From an uncultured Polaribacter sp. (GTDB lineage Bacteria; Bacteroidota; Bacteroidia; Flavobacteriales; Flavobacteriaceae): 64,000 nt of DNA. The position numbers and the translations under genes are program-made. Below, one piece after another: positions 45,983 through 53,988 of this stretch (positions are counted from its first letter, which is position 1; the number at the start of each line of letters is the position of its first letter). The notes beneath the pieces were generated by a model. That model was not told the DNA's origin and made no database searches. It saw nothing but the letters and a program-made list of their open reading frames with translations. The stretch lies in contig NZ_CANNFF010000001.1 in NCBI RefSeq assembly GCF_947503855.1, positions 186,001 through 250,000 of the forward strand, given 5' to 3'.

Positions 45983-47317
45983 ATGATACATGCAATATCA
46001 AAGGCTAAAAGAGCACATAGAAACGCAAATAAAAATGATTTAAACAATTCTCTTGAAAGCAGGAACGAAAAATCAAATCAAAAAAACTTCCCAGTAGAAG
46101 TTTTCCCTAAAACCATCCAAGATTTGATTGAAAACGCAGAACAAACAGTTGGGTATAATCCAGAATATTTAAGTGCTGGAATCTTATCTACTTGTGCAAC
46201 TGCCATTGGTAGTTCTGTAAGATTGTTTAACGGATCCTATCACAACCCTCCTATTTTATGGTTAAATATTATTGGAAGATCTGGAGACGGTAAGACACAT
46301 CCTCTAAAATTTGCTAAACAACCCATAACAGAAATGGATAAAACGAGCTTTAATAAATACATTTCTGAGATGCAGAAATATTCTAATTCTGAGGAGAAAA
46401 ATGGTGAGAAACCCATCTATAATAAAACTATTCTTAGTGACTTCACTCCGGAAAAACTATCAGAAACCCTTCAACATAATAAAAAAGGTGTTTTAATTTT
46501 TAGAGATGAACTCTTAGGATGGATCAAGAGTTTTGACAAATATAAAAAAGGTGGTGATCAGCAAATGTATTTAGAGTTCTTTAATGGTGATGCCATTTCT
46601 GTTGACAGGGTATCTAAGGGGCCTATTCGTGTTGAAAACCCTAATGTAAATATTCTTGGTGGAATGCAGCCTAAAGTTCTAAAAGACATGGCATCCAACA
46701 ATAGAGAGAATGATGGTTTTTTGGCTCGGTTCCTATTTGTATATCCTGAAGATCTAAAACCAAATATATTTACTGGAAAACAAATAGATGAAAGCCAATA
46801 TCAAAGCTACAATAAGCTGATCAAAGATTTATTTGGCACAACTAATAAAACTTTAAAAACATCAGAAAGCCAAATAGAGATTTATAAGAATTGGCAGAAA
46901 GAAAAAGTTAAAGAGTGTCATCATGATGATCTAGAAACATTAATACATTCAAAATTAGAAACTTATGTTTGGAGGCTAGCTTTAATTTTAGAGATGATAG
47001 ATCAAACCACAACAAATACTTTTAGTGATAATCTATCTGATAAGAGCTTGAATAACGCTATAATATTGGTAGAGTATTTTAGAGAAAATGCACTTCGAGT
47101 TTATAACAAGTTGTCTTCTACAAACCCTTTGGATAACTTAACTAAAAACAAGCTAGAACTTTTCAAAGAATTACCTATAGAGTTCAAAAAAGGAGAGCAA
47201 TCGGAATTGTTTAAAAAGCACAAAGTTACAGGAGGATCCTTAGCCAGGTTTCTGAATAAAAAAGATCTTTTTATGAGAGTTGATAGTATTGGTAATTACA
47301 AGAAGAAGTTTAAATAA
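45983..47317 (+). CDS. DUF3987 P-loop protein (replication/primase-helicase-like)
   Basis: A 444-residue protein of the DUF3987 family. The Walker A motif is IIGRSGDGKTHPLKFAK near residues 95-111, and the Walker B-like GVLIFRDELLGWIKSFDKY lies near residues 170-188. SVDRVSKGPIRVENPNVNIL and RENDGFLARFLFVYPE are typical of the family. Members occur in integrative elements and prophages and are taken to be DNA-replication ATPases, but no activity is proven. The iteron block directly downstream suggests it or a partner acts there. Confidence 0.82.
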   Translation: MIHAISKAKRAHRNANKNDLNNSLESRNEKSNQKNFPVEVFPKTIQDLIENAEQTVGYNPEYLSAGILSTCATAIGSSVRLFNGSYHNPPILWLNIIGRSGDGKTHPLKFAKQPITEMDKTSFNKYISEMQKYSNSEEKNGEKPIYNKTILSDFTPEKLSETLQHNKKGVLIFRDELLGWIKSFDKYKKGGDQQMYLEFFNGDAISVDRVSKGPIRVENPNVNILGGMQPKVLKDMASNNRENDGFLARFLFVYPEDLKPNIFTGKQIDESQYQSYNKLIKDLFGTTNKTLKTSESQIEIYKNWQKEKVKECHHDDLETLIHSKLETYVWRLALILEMIDQTTTNTFSDNLSDKSLNNAIILVEYFRENALRVYNKLSSTNPLDNLTKNKLELFKELPIEFKKGEQSELFKKHKVTGGSLARFLNKKDLFMRVDSIGNYKKKFK

Positions 47318-47340
47318 GAAAGTTTACTTTTAAGACTAAG

Positions 47341-47368
47341 CCACCTATTTAAAAGTAGGTGGTTTTTT
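47341..47368 (+). terminator. Terminator after the DUF3987 gene
   Basis: CCACCTA and TAGGTGG form a 7-bp stem followed by TTTTTT. The right arm is also the first part of direct-repeat copy 1. Confidence 0.85.
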
Positions 47369-47469
47369 ATTGCTCCTTACCAACCTTTACCAGTGGATTA
47401 CCACTTTAAAACCTCTTAAAACCCATATCAATGTTGAGGTGTCCCACGATTACCAGGTTTACCACCCCT
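47356..47469 (+). repeat. Direct repeat copy 1 with TTACCA iterons
   Basis: About 114 bp, from TAGGTGGTTTTTTATTGCTC to TTTACCACCCCT. It contains TTACCA at 47377, 47387, 47398, 47450 and 47459, with spacings of 10, 11, 52 and 9 bp. It is highly similar to copy 2. No gene covers it. Confidence 0.85.
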
Positions 47470-47647
47470 TATAACCTCAGCCAGATGAACACTAAAAATA
47501 GTACTTAAACCCATTTTACAAAATCACCCACTCTGTACACTCTACTATCACTAGGCATAAGGATGTGGTAAATTGGAAGAAAGTACTTTGTGAGGGGTGG
47601 GTCTCTAAATTTTAAACAAAACTATCTATTTAGTTAATGATTCTGTA

Positions 47648-47760
47648 TAGGTGGTTTTTTATTGCTCCTTACCACGCTTACCACTCGCTTACCACTTTTA
47701 AACCCCTCCTAACCCCTACCACTGTTGAGGTGCACCACGATTACCAGGTTTACCACCCCT
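47648..47760 (+). repeat. Direct repeat copy 2 with TTACCA iterons
   Basis: About 113 bp, the second copy of the same repeat, 292 bp downstream of the first. TTACCA occurs at 47669, 47678, 47689, 47741 and 47750, with spacings of 9, 11, 52 and 9 bp. The ends are nearly identical to copy 1 while the middle has diverged, so the hexamers and ends appear to be what is kept. One inverted TGGTAA lies between the copies. Confidence 0.85.
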
Positions 47761-47777
47761 ATAGATTAAAGGATAAA

Positions 47778-47805
47778 AAATAGAAAGAATTACTTCTTTC
47801 TATTT
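47778..47805. terminator. Terminator after the 117-residue orphan gene
   Basis: AAATAGAAAGAA and TTCTTTCTATTT are perfect 12-bp arms around TTAC, just after the stop of the minus-strand gene. It can also insulate the iteron block from it. Confidence 0.8.
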
Positions 47806-47811
47806 TCTTTT

Positions 47812-48165
47812 TTAACTCTCTAAAAATGAAATAACTTCACTCATACAAGACTCCCATGAAAACCAAGCTAGCCAGTTAAAGTACTGAATTTCATCTTGTG
47901 GACTTGGTTTATTTTCTAGTTTTCCACAATCAGATTCAAATTCTTCTAGGATTTGTAGTATGCTCAAATGATACTTTTTTGCAAAAGCTACAGTATCCTT
48001 GTAATAAATCATTCCTGGGACTGACCCTGTATTTGCTGCATAATAATCTTGAGGGCATTTAATAAGTTGTTGCCATTCAACGGTACCTTTTTTTAGGATT
48101 TTTTTGTGAAATTCTGGATTTGAGCTGTGCTTTTCTAAAAATGTTTTCTTGCTTAATTTAGACAT
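47812..48165 (-). CDS. Orphan protein of the element, unknown function
   Basis: A 117-residue soluble protein, Lys-rich at the N-terminus (SKLSKKTFLEKHSSNPEFHK) with a Trp- and acid-rich C-terminus (YFNWLAWFSWESCMSEVI). No signal peptide or membrane segment. It runs opposite to the other element genes and has its own terminator. I do not recognise a family. Its place at the element edge is where accessory cargo (defence, immunity or anti-phage) is often carried, but nothing in the sequence proves that. Confidence 0.6.
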   Translation of the reverse strand: MSKLSKKTFLEKHSSNPEFHKKILKKGTVEWQQLIKCPQDYYAANTGSVPGMIYYKDTVAFAKKYHLSILQILEEFESDCGKLENKPSPQDEIQYFNWLAWFSWESCMSEVISFLES

Positions 48166-48808
48166 AATTTTAGGTTTATATCTAAGGTCTCTAGGAGTTT
48201 TTTTAGCTCTAAAAAAAAATCTGAGAGAACTTCAAAAATAATAGAAATTTAAAATTATTGAAAAACCCTTTCAAAAAGCACTAACTTAAGGAGTATATAA
48301 CTAAGGCAACTAAACTGTAAACTTCATCTTATATAGGTGTTAGAAGGGTACATACTATATTGAAATTTCGCCCCATTTCCCCTTGCAACCAACACTTATC
48401 AAAGGTCAGAAAGTGTTTTTTTATTCTTTTTTTAATAAAAAATATTAATTAAAAATGATATTAAAAAAAAAGTGAAACGAAATCATACATTTTTCCAGAT
48501 TTTATTTTACTAATAAAAACGGTAAATTATATCATTAATACAGTTTCAATAAATTAAAGAAGCAAGAAATATCCCTTTAAATTTACACTGATACTTTTTC
48601 CAATTTATTAGCTAATAAATAGTTAAAAGGCCTTATTCATTTCGTTAATTAATAATTTTAGATTTTAGTTTTTTTTTATTTACCCATCAAAAATATAATT
48701 CGGTGAATTCACTGGCATTTTTTATTTAAGGCATTTTAAAATTCAAAAGTTATCTTCGATGATATAAAATATTGATCTTCTATAAAACTCTGTAATAAAC
48801 TTCTTTGA
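48166..48808. other. Gene-poor AT-rich region right of the element
   Basis: No credible ORF on either strand. One hairpin with a T-run lies at 48391-48417. From about 48420 to 48800 the sequence is very AT-rich with no further structure that I can support. The right end of the element probably lies here but no repeat of the left edge was found. Confidence 0.6.
48391..48423 (+). terminator. Orphan terminator-like hairpin
   Basis: AACACTT and AAGTGTT pair around 13 nt and are followed by a T-run. No gene ends before it on the plus strand, so it may end a small RNA or be a relic of a lost gene. Confidence 0.5.
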
Positions 48809-48967
48809 TTAAAAAACCCTAAAAGAGAGATTCACAAGTGAAAACCAAGTATACAGTGTATTGCATTTATCACATGCATAGGATTTAGTACCTGGTATTA
48901 ATCTCATAAAATTTCTTCTAATCATTCTGTAACTGGACATTGATTTACATTTTGGACATGCTTTCAT
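48809..48967 (-). CDS. Small zinc-ribbon protein (52 residues)
   Basis: Read by hand on the minus strand: ATG at 48967, TAA at 48809. The protein begins MKACPKCKSMSSYRMIRRNF and has a second knuckle YACDKCNTLYTW, so two CxxC pairs about 28 residues apart form a likely zinc ribbon. It is basic and lacks a signal peptide or membrane helix. It lies 215 bp downstream of the last sulfatase gene on the same strand. Role unknown; small zinc ribbons bind nucleic acid or proteins. Confidence 0.6.
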   Translation of the reverse strand: MKACPKCKSMSSYRMIRRNFMRLIPGTKSYACDKCNTLYTWFSLVNLSFRVF

Positions 48968-49087
48968 TTTGGATGATAAATTATTGGATTAATGTCATTT
49001 AATTCTTTTATAATTTCACAATTTATTTTTGTTAAAATGCACATTTCTTAGAAACACAAGATACTTGTTAACAGACACTTAAAGAAT

Positions 49088-49101
49088 AAAAAAAAAAAAA
49101 A
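49088..49101. repeat. Run of 14 A
   Basis: A homopolymer of 14 adenines downstream of the sulfatase operon (a T-run on the minus strand). It may act as a weak terminator tract and is prone to slippage in sequencing. Confidence 0.7.
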
Positions 49102-49182
49102 CATTGTATCTAATATAAACATATTAAATATTTTTATTTTATCATGAAAATGCCATATGATCTTTTTTAATATTCAAAGAAA

Positions 49183-50991
49183 TTATAACCTAGTCACTTT
49201 TATATAAAATGCTCCCCAATCTTCTTTTTCATTATTTGTAAACCAAGCACTCATATCAGTTTTTCCTTCTGTGAAATTACCTTCAAAAACAATTGATTTG
49301 CCATTTTTATCAATATTTTTTTCTTGCTTCCAAGCACCTATTTGAACTCCTCCTTTTATAAAGTTCATAGTTCTTCCTTCGCTAATTGCTTCTGTTGCAA
49401 TTGTAGCTGGTCTTCCTTTTACAGCATCATTGATTGCCAAATCAGACTCAAATGGCCATCTACTAATTTCTATTTGATATTTTCCTGATTGTTCAAACTC
49501 TACAGTAAAATTCCCACCCATAGGATTCTTTTTTGCTTCTCTTATAAAATCCTGATTCCAAGGGATTTTAGAATCATGTACATGTGTATCATGACAAGTT
49601 AATTCAATTGGATTTTGATGATCTGAACCTAAAATAATTACAGGAAACTGATTGAACTTTGATGAAACAGAACTCCACCATTCATCATAATGACCTTTCA
49701 TTTTTTCAACAATTGCGGGGTTTTGATTCGCGATATTATTCTCTTGACCTGGATCTTTAGCTATATCATACAGTTCCTTACCATTAACTAATCTCATTTT
49801 ATCGCTCATAACCGCACTTTTTCTCCATTTAACTGGAGCTTGTACTCGTTGTGAATCTGTTACTAAATATTCTCTATTAATGGTTTTCTGATTTCCTAAA
49901 ATTACAGAAGACATGTCTGATCCATCAATTTTTATATTTGGTAATTTAATATCACAAAGTGATGCTAATGTTGGTAAAACATCTATGTGTGCAGTTAATT
50001 CGTCAATATCTTTACCTCCTTTTATATCCATTTTAGGATAAGAAATAAAAAACGGCACTCTATGACCTCCCTCATATTCACTGTTTTTTGTTCCTTTCAT
50101 ACCTGCATTAAATCCGTGTAATTTTCCGCCAACTTTTTTATAACCAGAAGCAGTTCCATTATCAGTCATAAAAATAACAATGGTATTATCATCAATTTTT
50201 AAATCTTTTAATTTTTGCTGAAGTTTAGCAAAGTTATCATCAACGTTCGTTATCATTCCATAAAAAATCTTTTGAAATTCTGGAATATCTAAATCTTTGT
50301 ATTTATTATAATACTCTTCAGGAACATTATATGGTAAGTGTGGCGCATTTGTAGAGATATAAGCAAAAAACGGTTGGTCTTTCTTTTCTTCAATATATTT
50401 TATTGCTTCATCAAACCAAATATCTGAACAATATCCTTTGTATTTTGTAGGCACTCCATTTTTCATGTATGTATCATCAAAATAATCATTTCCCCAATAA
50501 TCTGGAGTTTGTCCAACACCACCTCCACCATGAGCAACTGTGTGTTTAAAACCTTTATCTTGAGGTCTAGAAGGGTAAGTATCACCTAAATGCCATTTAC
50601 CAAACATTGCAGTTTCATAACCATTTTCTTTAAAAATATCAGCCATAGTTACTTCTTCTTTTCTTAAAATAGAAACTCCACCTATGGTATGCCAAACACC
50701 AACTCTGTTTGCATATCTACCTGTCATTAATCCAGATCTTGAAGGCGCACAAGTTGGACCCACGTGAAAATCTGTTAATCGAACTGATTGATCATGAAAT
50801 TTATCTAAAGCAGGCGTTTTAACCAATGGATTACCATGCGCAGCTATATCTCCATAACCTTGATCATCAGTTATTACAATTATAACATTTGGCTTTTTTG
50901 TTGCTTTACTAGAAGTTTCATTTATCGATTGAGATATACATGAAATTGTAAGTCCAAATAGAGCGATTAATAATATTTTTGTTTTTTTCAT
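49183..50991 (-). CDS. S1-family sulfatase with C-terminal extension
   Basis: A 602-residue exported sulfatase. The signal peptide ends near the lipobox-like ISC at about residue 18. The formylglycine site CAPSR is in VGPTCAPSRSGLMTGRY near residue 81, preceded by the metal-binding IVITDDQGYGD; GKWHLGD and MTDNG carry further active-site residues. A beta-rich C-terminal domain of about 130 residues (from DHQNPIELTCHDTHVHDSKI on) is beyond the usual sulfatase end and may bind sugar. It is the last gene of the five-gene glycan operon. Confidence 0.92.
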   Translation of the reverse strand: MKKTKILLIALFGLTISCISQSINETSSKATKKPNVIIVITDDQGYGDIAAHGNPLVKTPALDKFHDQSVRLTDFHVGPTCAPSRSGLMTGRYANRVGVWHTIGGVSILRKEEVTMADIFKENGYETAMFGKWHLGDTYPSRPQDKGFKHTVAHGGGGVGQTPDYWGNDYFDDTYMKNGVPTKYKGYCSDIWFDEAIKYIEEKKDQPFFAYISTNAPHLPYNVPEEYYNKYKDLDIPEFQKIFYGMITNVDDNFAKLQQKLKDLKIDDNTIVIFMTDNGTASGYKKVGGKLHGFNAGMKGTKNSEYEGGHRVPFFISYPKMDIKGGKDIDELTAHIDVLPTLASLCDIKLPNIKIDGSDMSSVILGNQKTINREYLVTDSQRVQAPVKWRKSAVMSDKMRLVNGKELYDIAKDPGQENNIANQNPAIVEKMKGHYDEWWSSVSSKFNQFPVIILGSDHQNPIELTCHDTHVHDSKIPWNQDFIREAKKNPMGGNFTVEFEQSGKYQIEISRWPFESDLAINDAVKGRPATIATEAISEGRTMNFIKGGVQIGAWKQEKNIDKNGKSIVFEGNFTEGKTDMSAWFTNNEKEDWGAFYIKVTRL

Positions 50992-51040
50992 TTTATTCTT
51001 TTTTTATATTGATTTTAGAAGGAAATAGTGCATTTTAAAA

Positions 51041-52429
51041 TTATTTAGGCAACTCTTTTTTCCAATCTTTCCATAAACTTTTAAGTTCACTTACAAGCTT
51101 TTTATTATTTTTTGCTAGATTGTTTTTTTCAAACGGATCGTTAACAATGTTATACAATTCTTCTCTATTAACTTTCTCATTAAACAAGAGTTTCCAATCA
51201 TCATTTCTTACTGCTGCTTCTGCCCAATGATTAGAATTCGCTTTTGGAAAACGCCATTCCCAAAATAATGGTTTTGTTCTTTTAAAACTTTTATTTTCTA
51301 AAATTGATGTAATATTTTCTCCATCAACTTTATAATCTTTTGGCAATTCAATTTGCGCTAAATTGGCAAATGTTGGTAATAAATCTACTGTAGAAAGTAC
51401 ACTTATGGAATCAACTTTATTTGCTTTTACGTGATTTTTCCATTTTACGATAAAAGGTACAACAACACCTCCTTGCAAAATATCTACTTTTCTGCCTTTT
51501 AAACCAGCTGTAGAACCTGCTTCTTTTGATGGACCATAAGCCGCTGGGCCATTATCACTAGAAAAAATAATGATTGTATTTTCATCTAATCCCATTTCTG
51601 ATATTGACGTTAATAATCTACCAATATGAAAATCTGCGTCTTTTAAAACAGCATAATAAGTTTCCTTGCTTGGTGATAGATCTTTAAAAAATTTACGTTG
51701 TTCTTCTGATGGCCAAAGTGGTGTATGTGGATCTTTCAACCACAAATTAACAAACATTGGCTGTTTTCCTTTATTTCTTTTGATAAAATCAATGGTTTCA
51801 TCCACAGCAATTCTACTAGAGCTTTGTACCCAAAGCGAATCGCTATCCATATATCTTGTTGTTGGCCACTTTTTATCTCCTTTCCAAGTTGGGCCATTAC
51901 CATTCCAAACTCTAGTTTCGTCATATCCATAAACCTTTGGTTCTGGTGCATTTGGATCGCCATTTGGCAAACCACCACCACCTAAATGCCATTTACCAAA
52001 ATGAGCCGTTTTATAACCTGCTTCTTGCATTGTTCTTGGTAAATATACAGGTAAAGAATCGTCTAAATAATCTGGCATATTTCTCTTCACGTTAAAATCA
52101 TGTTGAGCAAAATGACCATGAACTCTATGTTTTGCAGGAAAATGGCCTGTTAAAACGGTTGATCTACTTGGAGAACAGACTCCACTTGTAACGTGAAACT
52201 GGGTATATCTTGTGCCATCTGCAGCCATTTTATCTAAATTAGGAGTAACTACTTCCTTATTTCCATAAACACCTAAATCTCCATAACCCCAGTCATCAGC
52301 AAAAATAAAAATGATATTAGGTTTTGTAGCTTCTACTACTATTTTAGCATCTTTTTTAGTTTTACTAAATGAAAGTATTAAAATTATAACTAACAAGGGT
52401 ATGATAAATTTTAGCTGGCTTATCCTCAT
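51041..52429 (-). CDS. S1-family sulfatase
   Basis: A 462-residue exported sulfatase with an N-terminal membrane-type signal segment. Metal-binding IIFIFADDWGYGDLGVYGN is followed by the formylglycine motif CSPSR in VTSGVCSPSRSTVLTGHF near residue 82, then AHFGKWHLGGG, DPHTPLWPS and FSSDNGPAAYG. It removes sulfate esters from a polysaccharide, most likely in the periplasm. Its start is 1 nt after the stop of the preceding sulfatase, so translation is coupled. Confidence 0.94.
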   Translation of the reverse strand: MRISQLKFIIPLLVIILILSFSKTKKDAKIVVEATKPNIIFIFADDWGYGDLGVYGNKEVVTPNLDKMAADGTRYTQFHVTSGVCSPSRSTVLTGHFPAKHRVHGHFAQHDFNVKRNMPDYLDDSLPVYLPRTMQEAGYKTAHFGKWHLGGGGLPNGDPNAPEPKVYGYDETRVWNGNGPTWKGDKKWPTTRYMDSDSLWVQSSSRIAVDETIDFIKRNKGKQPMFVNLWLKDPHTPLWPSEEQRKFFKDLSPSKETYYAVLKDADFHIGRLLTSISEMGLDENTIIIFSSDNGPAAYGPSKEAGSTAGLKGRKVDILQGGVVVPFIVKWKNHVKANKVDSISVLSTVDLLPTFANLAQIELPKDYKVDGENITSILENKSFKRTKPLFWEWRFPKANSNHWAEAAVRNDDWKLLFNEKVNREELYNIVNDPFEKNNLAKNNKKLVSELKSLWKDWKKELPK

Positions 52430-52430
52430 A

Positions 52431-53978
52431 TTAGTTATAATTTTGAAACGTTTCTGTTTTTTGTTGATTGATTAATGCTAGTTCTAATTCCTTTACTTTA
52501 TCTGGAAACTTACTTGCTACATTAATTTTCTGTCCAACATCTTTTTTAAGATTGAAAAGTTGAACAGTATCCTTCGTATTTTTAAAGCCAAACTTTTCTA
52601 TAACCCATTTTTGTCTTCTTGTATGATAGCCATCTTTATTATTGATGTATAACCAATCGCCTTTTCTAATGGCAAATTTAGATTCCCATGTATTATGAAT
52701 CAACGTTTCTCTAACAGGTTTTTTTTTGTGTGTAAGCCAAACATCAGAAAAATTATAACTATCGTGCTTAAAATCTTTTGGCACATTACTTTTTGTAACA
52801 GAAGCCAAAGTACTTAAAAGATCTATTTGACTAAAAAGTTGAGGATTTACAGTACCTGGTTTAATTTTATTAGGCCATTTTACTATAAATGGAATGTGAT
52901 GTCCACCTTCATAAATATCTCTTTTGACGCCTCTAAATGGTTTTGAACTATCGTGCTTATATTTTTTAATTCGATCATAAGCATATCTTTCAGCCCCATT
53001 ATCAGAAGTGAAAATAACAATTGTGTTTTCATCAGTATTTATATCTTTTAATGCTTTTAAAACTTGCCCAATTGCATCATCTGTTTGATATACAAAATCT
53101 CCATAAGCACCTGCTTTACTTTTACCTCTAAACTCTTTATTTGGAATTATGGGTGCATGAGGTGATGGAAAAGGAAGATATAAAAAGAAAGGTTTCTTCG
53201 CTTTTTTTTGATTTTTGATAAATGTTACTGCTGTTTTTGTTACAGTTGGTAAAACCTTATAAAAATTCCAATTTTTAACTGCTGGACCAGGTCTTAATTC
53301 CCAATTTCCTTCTAAAGCCAATTCCTTTATTGGATGTTGTAACGTAATAGTTGGTACTTCTGTGACTTTATCGTTTTCTATCCAAGTATAAGGAGGGAAA
53401 TTGATAGTTCCATCTCCAAAATAGTAATCGAAACCAAAAGACAAAGGTCCATTAGGAATTTTTTTATTCCAGTCATAAGCTTGTGCTGGCCAAATTTCAG
53501 TTTCCTTTTTTCTTCGTATTACTTTTTCCTTCTTTGTAAAATCTTTTTTTCTAATGGCTTCCCAATTCCAGCCTAAATGCCATTTGCCAATTGCTGCTGT
53601 ATGATAACCATTTTCTTGAAGTATTCTAGGTAAAGTAACCTGATTTTCTTTAAAAACAGATTCACCCATCGAATGTACAATATCATTGAAATCTCTCCAA
53701 TGATATCTACCTGTTAAAAGAGCATACCTACTAGGTGTGCAAATACCAGAAGAACTGTGAGCATCTATCATTAACATTCCTTCTTTTGCTAATTGATCTA
53801 AATTAGGAGTTGGGATTTTAGATTGTGGATTTTGAATTGCCAAATCTCCATATCCCATATCATCCGCATAAAAAATGATGATATTAGGTTTATCTACCTG
53901 ATCTAATAATTTTGTTTGCTGTTGACAAGATGTTAAAAACATCAGCATCAAAAAATAAAAGTAGGTACTTAATCTCAT
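52431..53978 (-). CDS. S1-family sulfatase, lipoprotein
   Basis: A 515-residue sulfatase with a lipobox (FLTSC, about residue 18). Metal-binding IIIFYADDMGYGDLAIQN, the formylglycine motif CTPSR in SSSGICTPSRYALLTGRY near residue 80, AAIGKWHLGWNWE and FTSDNGAERYAYDRIK are all intact. A long insertion between GKWHLG and the substrate region (FGFDYYFGDGTINFPPYTW) is typical of arylsulfatase-A-like members. The third gene of the operon, 10 nt after the GHL15-like gene. Confidence 0.94.
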   Translation of the reverse strand: MRLSTYFYFLMLMFLTSCQQQTKLLDQVDKPNIIIFYADDMGYGDLAIQNPQSKIPTPNLDQLAKEGMLMIDAHSSSGICTPSRYALLTGRYHWRDFNDIVHSMGESVFKENQVTLPRILQENGYHTAAIGKWHLGWNWEAIRKKDFTKKEKVIRRKKETEIWPAQAYDWNKKIPNGPLSFGFDYYFGDGTINFPPYTWIENDKVTEVPTITLQHPIKELALEGNWELRPGPAVKNWNFYKVLPTVTKTAVTFIKNQKKAKKPFFLYLPFPSPHAPIIPNKEFRGKSKAGAYGDFVYQTDDAIGQVLKALKDINTDENTIVIFTSDNGAERYAYDRIKKYKHDSSKPFRGVKRDIYEGGHHIPFIVKWPNKIKPGTVNPQLFSQIDLLSTLASVTKSNVPKDFKHDSYNFSDVWLTHKKKPVRETLIHNTWESKFAIRKGDWLYINNKDGYHTRRQKWVIEKFGFKNTKDTVQLFNLKKDVGQKINVASKFPDKVKELELALINQQKTETFQNYN

Positions 53979-53988
53979 TTCTGTAATT

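Larger units (their letters stand above)
43216..48300. mobile_element. Compact integrative element (integrase, HTH, DUF3987, iterons)
   Basis: The segment carries a tyrosine recombinase at its left edge, an excisionase-like HTH gene, a DUF3987 P-loop gene, a repeat-rich non-coding block and an orphan minus-strand gene. Gene content and spacing differ sharply from the core genes on the left and the glycan locus on the right. No relaxase, coupling protein or phage structural gene is present. Ends are approximate: no flanking direct repeat was found by eye. Confidence 0.65.

Noticed and set aside
45853-46047. Minus-strand 64-codon ORF as a membrane protein
   Set aside because: It overlaps the start of the DUF3987 gene on the other strand and has no terminator or promoter; its hydrophobic look comes from AT-rich DNA.
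47341-47810. CRISPR array
   Set aside because: Only two long imperfect repeats with short phased hexamers inside; no regular repeat-spacer unit and no cas genes.
48361-48395. C-rich stretch as the 3' end of a tRNA and attachment core
   Set aside because: It has no matching T-arm or acceptor stem and no second copy at the left edge.
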